This document shows, in pieces, positions 55,001 to 61,327 of a DNA stretch of 61,327 bases; within the stretch, counting starts at the first letter, position 1; the number at the start of each line of letters is the position of its first letter. The notes under the pieces are model-generated. The model searched no databases, had not been told where the DNA came from, and was given only the letters and a program-made list of their open reading frames with translations. The DNA is from Pseudoalteromonas shioyasakiensis (lineage in GTDB: Bacteria; Pseudomonadota; Gammaproteobacteria; Enterobacterales; Alteromonadaceae). The position numbers and the translations under genes were made by a program. The stretch lies in assembly GCF_022398475.1 (NCBI RefSeq), contig NZ_JAKEVM010000003.1, positions 35,414-96,740 on the forward strand, written 5' to 3'.

Positions 55001-57094
55001 GCATCTACCGAGCAAACTACAGATTTAGCAGACCTTGTTGAACCTCGTTGGCAAATGAAAAAAGCACACTTGATAGTGGGTTATGATGCTAATGAAAGCG
55101 GCTCATTCATGGTTTCTGATGAAGAGATTGCGGAAGATTCTACTGCACTGATCAAAGCGCTAAATGAAGAGATGATTTGTTACTCTTCAAGCAGTGTTGA
55201 AGATAACTATTGTAATATTATTGATCCTAAGCCTGGTAAATACTGGTTTGCGACTGCAGCTCTAGCAGGTTCACGTGATGTTGGTTATCAAACAGTGGCT
55301 CATTACGCCATTGTTAAAGAGCAAAATACCGGTGAATTCAGTGTATCAGCGCCACAGCAGCACAGCGGCAATGGTAACTATGAAATTGCTGTAAATTGGG
55401 ATTTACCAGATGCGCAACCGAATGATGTTTATTATGGCGGCTTTGCATTAGGTAATGCAGAGGGGGCTGAAGGCACCCTTGGTTTTACATCGGTTAACTT
55501 AAAGCGTGATGCAGAAGCACTTACCCTAAATGTTGATCAAGACACTGCTCGCGCTATGGACTTAGTTAACGTTAATGTAAAACTTAAAGCTAACTATGAA
55601 TCTAAGGCGCGTGACTATTCATTGTCATTGACGATTCCTGATGGCATGCAAGTTTGGCCACAAACGCTAACTTCAAACAATGAAGAAGTTGCAGCTTCGT
55701 TAGTTGTAGAAGGCAACACGTTAACTATTCAAGGTACACAAGACGCAACGCGTAACGTACAACGTGATTATGTGGTAACTAACAACATCACTAATGAGAT
55801 GTGTAAAACGCCAATGATTGATGAATTCTCGACAGGGGGATATATCGATTTATGGGGTGATTTCCGCATTCAACCTGAAGCTGCTTGGTATGAAGGTGGC
55901 TCAAATGTGTACTTTGATGTGCCAATTGATTGGTTATTCTATAAAGAAGGTGCGAAGTTTGAAATTTACAACCAAGTAAATAATAACGAAGTACGTTTAC
56001 ACCCAACAGGTGCAATGCAGTTCACACCTATTTGGTGGATGATGAGTGCACACCGCGGTCCAGGTTTCTTAGTTGAAGCATTGGCACCATTCTGGCGTGG
56101 TTCGTTTGAAATCGAAAATCTTCGCCATCCAACGGATCCAACAGGTCTAACGATTGCTTCTCAGTATAAAGAAGAGCGTCCTGACTTAGGTGATCTCGTA
56201 TTCATGGAATTCGATAATGTGACTGATAAATACACAGGCGACACGTTTGACTATGAAGTGATTTTACGTAGTGGTATAGATGACCATGAAGGTATGTTCG
56301 AAGCTATTTTTGCTTACGATAACCTAGGCGCAGGTGTTGATGAAGGGACTATCTTTATTGAAGGTGGTGATAGTGTTTACTCTACAACTGCCGGCTTTAA
56401 AGACGGTGCATTAAGCAATGTGGTTGGTTATGACGACCTTGGCAAGATCTTACAAGATGACTTAGTGATCTGTTTTGATTATGTTGGCCCAGAGCAAAGT
56501 GAAGTTGAGTTTAACTTTACTGCTACGGTTATGCCTGATGCGAAAGGTTCTGTGCAAGATATCACCCTTGATTACCAACTAGGTAGCCAAGAAGGTGGTA
56601 TGTTAATGCACTCAATCGGCGTACAAAGCAACCTGAAAATGAGCGACATCGCTGATATGACGGTAGCAGAAAATGGCCGTATCGATGGTGTTGACGTGAT
56701 GGTTGTTGATGCAGACCAGTCGCCAAATGAATTAGTGGTAACCGGTGAGAACGTTACGGCTGAAGTTGACGGAATGTCGTTTAACTTAATCCCTGATGCA
56801 CATTTCCATGGTGAAACAATGGTAACAGTCACAGTGCAAGACAAAGCTAACCCAGCAGACAAAGTAAGCAAAGAGTTCTTGCTTATGGTTGAGTCTGATG
56901 GTGTAGAGCTTGGTTGTACTGATGCTGCTGCGACTAACTATGATGCGACTGCGAATGAAGATGATGGTAGCTGTGAATTCGCTTCACAAGTAACACCAGA
57001 AACTGAAGCGGAAACTAAGAGTTCTTCAAGCGGCTCATTAGGTCACTTCATTGTGTTACTACTGCCATTACTTGCACTTCGTCGTCGTAAGTAA
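52064..57094 (+). CDS. Large secreted subtilisin-family protease with GlyGly-CTERM-like anchor
   Basis: 1676-aa multidomain protease. Signal peptide near the N-terminus (ending AAAEPG near residue 33), I9-type inhibitor propeptide (about 100-215: TYIVQMHDEPVASYQG), peptidase S8 domain with Asp249 (GIIDTGINTDHP), His325 (NGHGSHTAST) and Ser683 (SGTSMATPHVTGA), interrupted by a PA-like insert (about 490-600). Long C-terminal regions are beta-rich, with a cadherin-like VMVVDADQSPNELVV, a GCTDAAATNYDATANEDDGSCEF calcium-type motif, and a tail SSSSGSLGHFIVLLLPLLALRRRK, which has the Ser/Gly, hydrophobic and Arg pattern of rhombosortase substrates. Secreted or surface-anchored protein digestion is implied. 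Confidence 0.92.
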   Translation: MQPCNKKIAHLKKSSVAVLTALYVGATGYAAAEPGFNKVSDKGFYQPTFTAEDIANYQQEKQIEDHPSLLKGSAQRLNQHYQSQQPEHVFQPQDGVTGIQTYIVQMHDEPVASYQGNIQGFSATAITESRSLMVKERIDTASQSVRAYQGFLKQRQTAVLSKARAIGANIAIKKQFTLANNAVVVEMTQADAELLATQSGVKRITPNRIFELRTDRGPEFIGADQLWQGATPASSVGVKGEGMVVGIIDTGINTDHPAFASDEEYSEKNPLGAGNFVGDCEEEPELCNDKLIGVRSYPEITAMNADYQFARADRRPENGEDYNGHGSHTASTTAGNYIENTPLQAATGETVSDGENLPFTFESTSGVAPRAHIISYQVCYAGRSGDLYSGCPESAILSAFEDAIEDGVDAINFSIGGSESFPWEDPMEMAFLSAREAGISVAAAAGNSGPYYISADHTSPWVTTVGASTHDRVMDLGVKTINNFQGTRTPYAGEYTGKSFSGGITGEVVLAEKYDDPNESDGYDAASCNAPFPAGTFTADQIVICLRGDIARVDKAKNVAAGGAGGFILQNISSAESLVADNYVIPGIHLPSNARYTIRNWVNANPDGAAIATIGEPENNYSFDEEAGNQLAIFSSMGPSYYINNLVPDVTAPGVDIYAANADDQPFTAYPSASDWTFMSGTSMATPHVTGAMTLMMQMHPDWTPAEIQSALMMTANKVRISNGVTLIDPYYNFMAGGGAIDVAQAANAGLIMDETIENYHDANPRNGGLVEWLNLPSLVNQDCELECTWMRTVKATKDGTWDATAYGWAVEGEEESSGVEVSVTPSNFTLQAGETQDVMVTMKLPNIIESKLDPVEEGAPWDNILNKDAWFNGKVLFKNTDGDSPDAHFTLVAKNVIDELPTMVDIDMARASASESIVVNTDSYSEFTPTYYGLVKPTEITANILGVAPYVTKDRVEKAWDIQAFEVPEGTKRLMVKVASTEQTTDLADLVEPRWQMKKAHLIVGYDANESGSFMVSDEEIAEDSTALIKALNEEMICYSSSSVEDNYCNIIDPKPGKYWFATAALAGSRDVGYQTVAHYAIVKEQNTGEFSVSAPQQHSGNGNYEIAVNWDLPDAQPNDVYYGGFALGNAEGAEGTLGFTSVNLKRDAEALTLNVDQDTARAMDLVNVNVKLKANYESKARDYSLSLTIPDGMQVWPQTLTSNNEEVAASLVVEGNTLTIQGTQDATRNVQRDYVVTNNITNEMCKTPMIDEFSTGGYIDLWGDFRIQPEAAWYEGGSNVYFDVPIDWLFYKEGAKFEIYNQVNNNEVRLHPTGAMQFTPIWWMMSAHRGPGFLVEALAPFWRGSFEIENLRHPTDPTGLTIASQYKEERPDLGDLVFMEFDNVTDKYTGDTFDYEVILRSGIDDHEGMFEAIFAYDNLGAGVDEGTIFIEGGDSVYSTTAGFKDGALSNVVGYDDLGKILQDDLVICFDYVGPEQSEVEFNFTATVMPDAKGSVQDITLDYQLGSQEGGMLMHSIGVQSNLKMSDIADMTVAENGRIDGVDVMVVDADQSPNELVVTGENVTAEVDGMSFNLIPDAHFHGETMVTVTVQDKANPADKVSKEFLLMVESDGVELGCTDAAATNYDATANEDDGSCEFASQVTPETEAETKSSSSGSLGHFIVLLLPLLALRRRK

Positions 57095-57101
57095 TAGCGA
57101 T

Positions 57102-57125
57102 AAAGGCTCAGTTTATTGAGCCTTT
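57102..57125 (+). terminator. Terminator after subtilase gene
   Basis: AAAGGCTCA (57102-57110), loop GTTTAT, TGAGCCTTT (57117-57125). Stem 9 bp with three terminal T; a reasonable intrinsic terminator shape. Confidence 0.65.
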
Positions 57126-57165
57126 CATAGCAACGAGACTGATTAAGTTGCTATACAAATAAAAA

Positions 57166-57196
57166 ACCGCGTAAGTTTACACTTACGCGGTCTTTT
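57166..57196. terminator. Bidirectional terminator between subtilase and tex
   Basis: ACCGCGTAAG (57166-57175) and CTTACGCGGT (57182-57191), with A-runs on the left and CTTTTT on the right, 10-bp stem. Suited to end both convergent genes. Confidence 0.8.
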
Positions 57197-57217
57197 TCGA
57201 CTTATGCCTACAGTCTA

Positions 57218-59533
57218 TTATTTTTTCACTTTTGCATTGGCAAATGCATCTGCAAAGGCATTACCCATGGCAACATTGCCAAATTCGCGTTTTTGCTTAG
57301 GTGCACTTTTCGCTTTCGCAGCTGGCTTAGGTTTGCTAGCTGGTGCGGCTTTATTGCTGGTATCAACATCATCATCTAAACGCATGGTAAAGCTAATACG
57401 TTTACGAGCAGCATCTACTTCAACTACTTTTACTTTTACAATATCGCCAGCTTTAACCACTTCACGTGGATCAGAGATAAACTTGTTAGTAATCGCAGAA
57501 ATATGCACTAAACCATCTTGGTGTACGCCCACATCAACGAAGGCACCAAAGTTAGCAACGTTAGACACTACACCTTCTAAAATCATACCTGGTTTTAGGT
57601 CGTTAATAGTTTCAACACCGGCTTTAAATTCAGCTGTTTTAAACTCAGGGCGCGGGTCACGACCCGGTTTATCAAGTTCTTTGATAATGTCGGTAACCGT
57701 TGGTAAACCAAATTTTTCGTCTATGTAGTCGTTCGCAACGAGCTTGTTTAGGATGTCAGAGTTACCAATTAGGCTGTTTACATCTAAGTTGTTCTTCTCG
57801 CAGATACGCTTAACAACAGGGTAGGCTTCAGGGTGAACTGACGAGTTATCAAGAGGGTCTGAGCCTGTGCTGATACGTAAGAAACCGGCAGCCTGTTCAA
57901 AGGCTTTAGGCCCTAAACGTTCAACTTTTTTCAGTTCAGAGCGTTTGCTGAATGAGCCATTCGCATCACGGTAGCTAACAATATTTTGTGCTAAGGTTTT
58001 GTTTAAGCCAGATACGCGGGTAAGCAGTGGCACCGACGCCATATTTAGGTCTACACCTACTGAGTTTACACAGTCTTCAACCACTGATGTTAGCGTTTGA
58101 CCAAGTTGGCTTTGCGATACATCGTGCTGATATTGACCTACACCGATTGATTTAGGCTCAATTTTTACCAGCTCAGCAAGTGGATCTTGTAAGCGACGCG
58201 CAATAGACACAGCACCACGTAGTGAAACATCAAGGTTAGGGAATTCATTAGCGGCAAACTCAGATGCCGAATAAACAGAAGCGCCTGCTTCACTAACCAT
58301 CACTTTATTAAGTTTAAGCTCAGTGTTGGCTTTAATCAGTTCAGCTACTAATTTGTCAGATTCACGTGAAGCCGTGCCATTACCAATAGCGATTAGCTCA
58401 ACTTTATGCTGGCGGCATAATTGCTCAAGAGTACGAAGCGATTTGTCCCAATGATTTTGTGGTGCGTGCGGGAAAATCGTTTGTGTTGTTAACAGCTTGC
58501 CAGTGCTATCTACAACGGCAATTTTACAACCAGTACGTAAACCAGGATCCAGACCTAACGTGGTGCGTGGACCTGCAGGAGCGGCCATTAATAAATCTTT
58601 TAAGTTCTTAGCAAAAACATCAATTGCGCCGGTTTCTGCTTTTTCGCGCATTGCACCTAAAAATTCATTCTCAAGGTGAAGGCTTAACTTAATTTTCCAT
58701 GCCCATTGCACTACGCCCATTAACCAACTGCTTGCAGCAGAATTGCTAACATCTAAGCGATAATGATCGGCAATCATTTGTGCACACACTTGTGCCGGGT
58801 TTTCTGCGCTTGGCTCTGGGTTGATACTAAGTTGTAATACGCCTTCATTACGAGCACGCAGCATAGCAAGTGCACGGTGTGATGGTACTTTTTTAAGCGG
58901 TTCTTGATGCTCAAAGTAGTCGCGGTACTTTACGCCTTCATTTTCTTGGCCAGCAATTACAGTACTTTCAATCTGACCATGTTGTGCGATATGACTACGG
59001 AATTTAGCTAGCAGTTTGGCGTCTTCAGCAAAGCGTTCCATTAAGATAAATTTAGCACCATCTAGCACTGCTTTATTATCTGCAAAACCTGCATCAGCAT
59101 TAATGTAATCACTTGCTTGTTGTTCTGGGTCGAGACTTGGGTTGTTAAATAGCGCATCGGCAAGCGGCTCAATGCCCGCTTCAATGGCAATTTGCCCTTT
59201 TGTACGACGTTTAGGTTTGAAAGGCAGATATAAATCTTCAAGCTCAGTTTTACTGTCAGCGTTATTAATATCAGCACTTAGTTCGGCTGTTAGCTTGCCT
59301 TGCTCTTCAATAGTATTAAGGATAAAGCTACGGCGTTCTTCTAATTCACGTAAATACGATAAGCGCTGTTCAAGTAAACGTAGTTGCGTGTCATCTAAGC
59401 CACCAGTTACTTCTTTACGATAACGGGCGATAAAAGGAACTGTGGCACCTTCATCAAGTAATTTGATTGCAGCAACAACCTGTGGTTGCTGGGCACTTAG
59501 CTCGGTTGCTAAGCGTGCAGAGATATTGCTCAT
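57218..59533 (-). CDS. tex: Tex family RNA-binding transcription accessory protein
   Basis: 771 aa. Tex N-terminal helical domain ([34 protein letters not shown]), a RuvC-like YqgF domain ([23 protein letters not shown]), helix-hairpin-helix repeats ([39 protein letters not shown]...[15 protein letters not shown]) and a C-terminal S1 RNA-binding domain ([33 protein letters not shown]) followed by a basic Ala/Pro/Lys tail. Binds RNA and is required for toxin expression or stress tolerance in several pathogens; exact role not settled. GreB lies upstream on the same strand, as in E. coli. Confidence 0.95.
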   Translation of the reverse strand: MSNISARLATELSAQQPQVVAAIKLLDEGATVPFIARYRKEVTGGLDDTQLRLLEQRLSYLRELEERRSFILNTIEEQGKLTAELSADINNADSKTELEDLYLPFKPKRRTKGQIAIEAGIEPLADALFNNPSLDPEQQASDYINADAGFADNKAVLDGAKFILMERFAEDAKLLAKFRSHIAQHGQIESTVIAGQENEGVKYRDYFEHQEPLKKVPSHRALAMLRARNEGVLQLSINPEPSAENPAQVCAQMIADHYRLDVSNSAASSWLMGVVQWAWKIKLSLHLENEFLGAMREKAETGAIDVFAKNLKDLLMAAPAGPRTTLGLDPGLRTGCKIAVVDSTGKLLTTQTIFPHAPQNHWDKSLRTLEQLCRQHKVELIAIGNGTASRESDKLVAELIKANTELKLNKVMVSEAGASVYSASEFAANEFPNLDVSLRGAVSIARRLQDPLAELVKIEPKSIGVGQYQHDVSQSQLGQTLTSVVEDCVNSVGVDLNMASVPLLTRVSGLNKTLAQNIVSYRDANGSFSKRSELKKVERLGPKAFEQAAGFLRISTGSDPLDNSSVHPEAYPVVKRICEKNNLDVNSLIGNSDILNKLVANDYIDEKFGLPTVTDIIKELDKPGRDPRPEFKTAEFKAGVETINDLKPGMILEGVVSNVANFGAFVDVGVHQDGLVHISAITNKFISDPREVVKAGDIVKVKVVEVDAARKRISFTMRLDDDVDTSNKAAPASKPKPAAKAKSAPKQKREFGNVAMGNAFADAFANAKVKK

Positions 59534-59604
59534 GCATAAACCTTTTTAAAAATAGAAAATCAGTAAAACTGAAGATTAATTGCCTGAATAATATCACAAT
59601 AAGA

Positions 59605-59633
59605 AGGCCTTAAAAGCACTGCTTTTAAGGCCT
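59605..59633 (-). terminator. Hairpin between CBS gene and tex
   Basis: AGGCCTTAAAAGC (59605-59617), loop ACT, GCTTTTAAGGCCT (59621-59633): a perfect 13-bp stem. On the minus strand it is followed by TTCTTATTGTG. Likely end of the CBS transcript; a T-run is weak. Confidence 0.6.
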
Positions 59634-59668
59634 GCAAAAATAGTCTTACACAACGCAGATTTTAACGC

Positions 59669-60250
59669 TTAGTGCGGGTGATCAACCTGCTGTAATACTT
59701 CGCTAAAGCCATTAGCAATTGGGTTGATATTAACAGGAATATGTAATTTTTTAGCGATCTCTCGAGCTGAAATCAAACCACATATTTCTTGTTTAGCACT
59801 GGTTACTAATAAGAACATCATACCTTGGTGTTCCATGGTTTGCAGTGCATCGCCAATACTTGCGTAGCTGATGCTTTGCAGGCTCACACCAGCTAAGCTG
59901 CTAAGTGGCGTCATTACATCGTGTAAGGTAATTTCGTCACGGTGTAAGTTCAAGCGCTGTGCAAGGATCATTATTTTTGAGCTTTGCAGATCAGCACTAG
60001 AGGTGATACCGAGTAGTTTATCTTCGCTATCAACCACTAAAATAAAATCTGAGCAACAGCTATTTGTTTGCTTTAAAGCATCAACAATAGTGGTGCCGTA
60101 ATGTGCACGTAAAGGGTCTTTTTTAGTAAAGCTATTAAGTACTTTTAAAGCTGAAGAAGTGAGATCTAGTGTTGGCTCAACTTCATTCACTGCATTAGAT
60201 AATGCGCCATTAGAGATATCTTGAAGACGTAATTCTTTGAAATTATTCAT
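59669..60250 (-). CDS. CBS-domain protein
   Basis: 193-aa protein with two CBS motifs (about 35-100 and 110-170: KDPLRAHYGTTIVDALKQ and LHDVMTPLSSLAGVSLQSISYASIGDALQTMEHQGMMFLLVTSAKQEICGLISAREIAKKL). CBS pairs bind adenosyl nucleotides and regulate partner proteins. No partner is evident in the neighbours. Start at ATG 60250 with GGTGA six bases upstream; a GTG at 60262 would add four residues. About 50 bases downstream of a small exported-protein gene on the same strand. Confidence 0.8.
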   Translation of the reverse strand: MNNFKELRLQDISNGALSNAVNEVEPTLDLTSSALKVLNSFTKKDPLRAHYGTTIVDALKQTNSCCSDFILVVDSEDKLLGITSSADLQSSKIMILAQRLNLHRDEITLHDVMTPLSSLAGVSLQSISYASIGDALQTMEHQGMMFLLVTSAKQEICGLISAREIAKKLHIPVNINPIANGFSEVLQQVDHPH

Positions 60251-60299
60251 TTTGGTCACCATACATTTTAATAAAACTGAAATAGAAAATTTGAGTTAA

Positions 60300-60605
60300 T
60301 TAAAAAGCAGGTGGCCCTCGCTGGTGCGCGCTATAAACAGATACCTTATTAAAAGGGTGAACATACGAAACCACACGTGCATCTGGCAGTGGTTGGGCTA
60401 CATTAGCAACGAACGCAGGTGTATGTTTATCGAGGTCGGTATCTAAGTTGGCAGGGTCTGCACTATCACACGCAATAAAGTGAGCGGTTGGCGTAACACT
60501 GTCTGAATGGCTCTCTATATTACTGGCGTAAGATATCAAACTCACACTAATTAATAGTGCGAATACAATGGCATTACTCATTATGCGTTGTATTGCGTTT
60601 GACAT
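60300..60605 (-). CDS. Small exported protein
   Basis: 101-aa protein with an N-terminal signal-like segment (IVFALLISVSLISYASNIESHSD). The mature part has one Cys and several His (HFIACDSADPANL; VSYVHPFNKVSVYSAHQRGPPAF). The ending with His, Arg, Gly and Pro-Pro recalls short periplasmic proteins (CzcI/DUF2946-like) that sit beside metal efflux genes, but the similarity is only in shape. There is no metal efflux gene in the window. Function unknown. ATG 60581 is an alternative start. Confidence 0.5.
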   Translation of the reverse strand: MSNAIQRIMSNAIVFALLISVSLISYASNIESHSDSVTPTAHFIACDSADPANLDTDLDKHTPAFVANVAQPLPDARVVSYVHPFNKVSVYSAHQRGPPAF

Positions 60606-60719
60606 ATTTACTACCTTCTAAAACTCAAGTAATGATTTATCTTGAGTACCTTTAGTTATAGATCACATTTTTAGACTAAACAATCACTAATTAACGCTTT
60701 CTGAATTTTCTGGCAAAAG

Positions 60720-61202
60720 TTATTTCGCATCAGGATAAGTTATCTCGTTGATATACCATTCTTTTGCGCCTTCAGGCGTGATCACCGAAAAATCATCATC
60801 AACCTGTTTGCCAAGTAGCGCTCGAGCCATAGGTGCATCAATCGAAATGTAATCTTTGCGCTCGTAAATTTCGTCGGGGCCAACAATACGAAAGCGCTTT
60901 GTTTCGCCCTGTTCATTCTCTATTTCGACCCAAGCACCAAAAAACACTTTTCCTGCTTGCTGTGGGTTGTAGTCAACAATTTTAAGATCTGGCATGCGTT
61001 TACGAAGATAGCGTACACGGCGATCTATCTGTCGTAAAACACGTTTATTAAATTGATAATCGGCGTTTTCAGAACGGTCGCCTAAGCTTGCTGCCCAAGT
61101 AACAATTTTGGTAATTTCAGGGCGCTTTTCATGCCATAAGTAGTCATGTTCTTGTTGTAATTGCTGATACCCTTCTCGGGTTATTAAATTTGTCTTTGCC
61201 AT
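60720..61202 (-). CDS. greB: Transcript cleavage factor GreB
   Basis: 160-aa Gre factor. Start at ATG 61202 (MAKTNLITREGYQQLQQEHDYLW); an upstream in-frame codon at 61277 would add a non-Gre extension. The N-terminal coiled coil has the acidic tip LGDRSENADYQ whose Asp/Glu bring catalytic Mg to backtracked RNA polymerase, and the GreB-type basic patch (RVLRQIDRRVRYLRKRM) is present. The C-terminal FKBP-like domain includes GPDEIYERKDYISIDAPMARALLG. In E. coli greB lies next to tex. Confidence 0.95.
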   Translation of the reverse strand: MAKTNLITREGYQQLQQEHDYLWHEKRPEITKIVTWAASLGDRSENADYQFNKRVLRQIDRRVRYLRKRMPDLKIVDYNPQQAGKVFFGAWVEIENEQGETKRFRIVGPDEIYERKDYISIDAPMARALLGKQVDDDFSVITPEGAKEWYINEITYPDAK

Positions 61203-61327
61203 TTTATTCAGCCTAAAAAGAAAACCAGCTGCAAAGTATGCCTTTGTCGAGTCGGATTTTGAAATGTTCAGTAACAATCTAAGCGCGTAATTCGTTTTTT
61301 ATTCTTAACTTTTTCATTTATATTAAT

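Noticed and set aside
57204..57728. 174-codon open frame on the plus strand
   Set aside because: Opposite the tex S1 domain and tail; composition and position show a shadow frame.

Overview
The window looks like chromosomal DNA from a marine gammaproteobacterium of the Pseudoalteromonas / Alteromonadales type. This is inferred from moderate-to-low GC, the gene families (FabR, LeuABCD, LexA, an aa3-type oxidase operon, BioH/ComF/NfuA, GreB/Tex, a large secreted subtilase) and a synteny that only partly matches E. coli. No rRNA, tRNA, CRISPR array, prophage or intact insertion sequence was recognised.

Layout. 1-494: 3' part of fabR. 606-5701: an accessory cassette with two LysM-type proteins, a DUF2235/Tle1-family type VI secretion lipase and three tandem paralogous lipoproteins that are probably its immunity proteins. 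5702-10872: leucine biosynthesis operon leuABCD behind a leucine-rich leader peptide and transcription attenuator. 10940-15414: small membrane and exported proteins, a TerB-like protein, a 266-bp MITE-like inverted-repeat element, an FMN reductase and a LysR regulator. 15411-19578: nitric-oxide module with norR divergent from nnrS-hmp, two textbook NorR half-palindromes and a sigma-54 promoter. 19580-24476: lipoproteins, an S41 protease, endonuclease I, VOC and PepSY proteins and a hotdog thioesterase. 24576-25255: lexA with SOS boxes. 25693-33865: cytochrome c oxidase operon (coxB-ctaD-ctaG-coxC-surf1-164 aa protein-ctaA-ctaB-sco) with a small gene (DUF2909) antisense inside it. 34035-42156: chemosensory operon STAS-cheY-cheA-cheW-MCP-cheR-cheD-cheB, in the same order as the Pseudomonas aeruginosa Che2/F7 cluster. 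42143-49562: polysaccharide deacetylase, MATE transporter, nfuA, M14 carboxypeptidase, comF/bioH. 49664-57094: a flagellar-like small protein, an HExxH putative metalloprotease, an outer-membrane barrel, and a 1676-aa subtilase with a rhombosortase-type C-terminal anchor. 57218-61202: tex, a CBS-domain protein, a small exported protein and greB, all on the minus strand.

How genes work together. The lipase cassette is a self-contained toxin/immunity unit without its own VgrG or PAAR, so it would depend on a secretion apparatus elsewhere. The leu operon has all the parts of ribosome-mediated attenuation visible in sequence. NorR probably senses NO and switches on flavohaemoglobin and NnrS. The cta operon contains catalytic subunits, haem A synthesis and copper-insertion factors in one transcription unit. 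The chemosensory operon encodes a soluble three-PAS receptor with a C-terminal WEEF tether for its methyltransferase.

The strongest candidates for something under-described are the lipase cassette with its LysM partners and triplicated immunity genes, the MITE-like element abutting the terB-like stop codon, the perfect palindromes in the cta and mcp-cheR regions, and a perfect CRP-like site downstream of the immunity genes.
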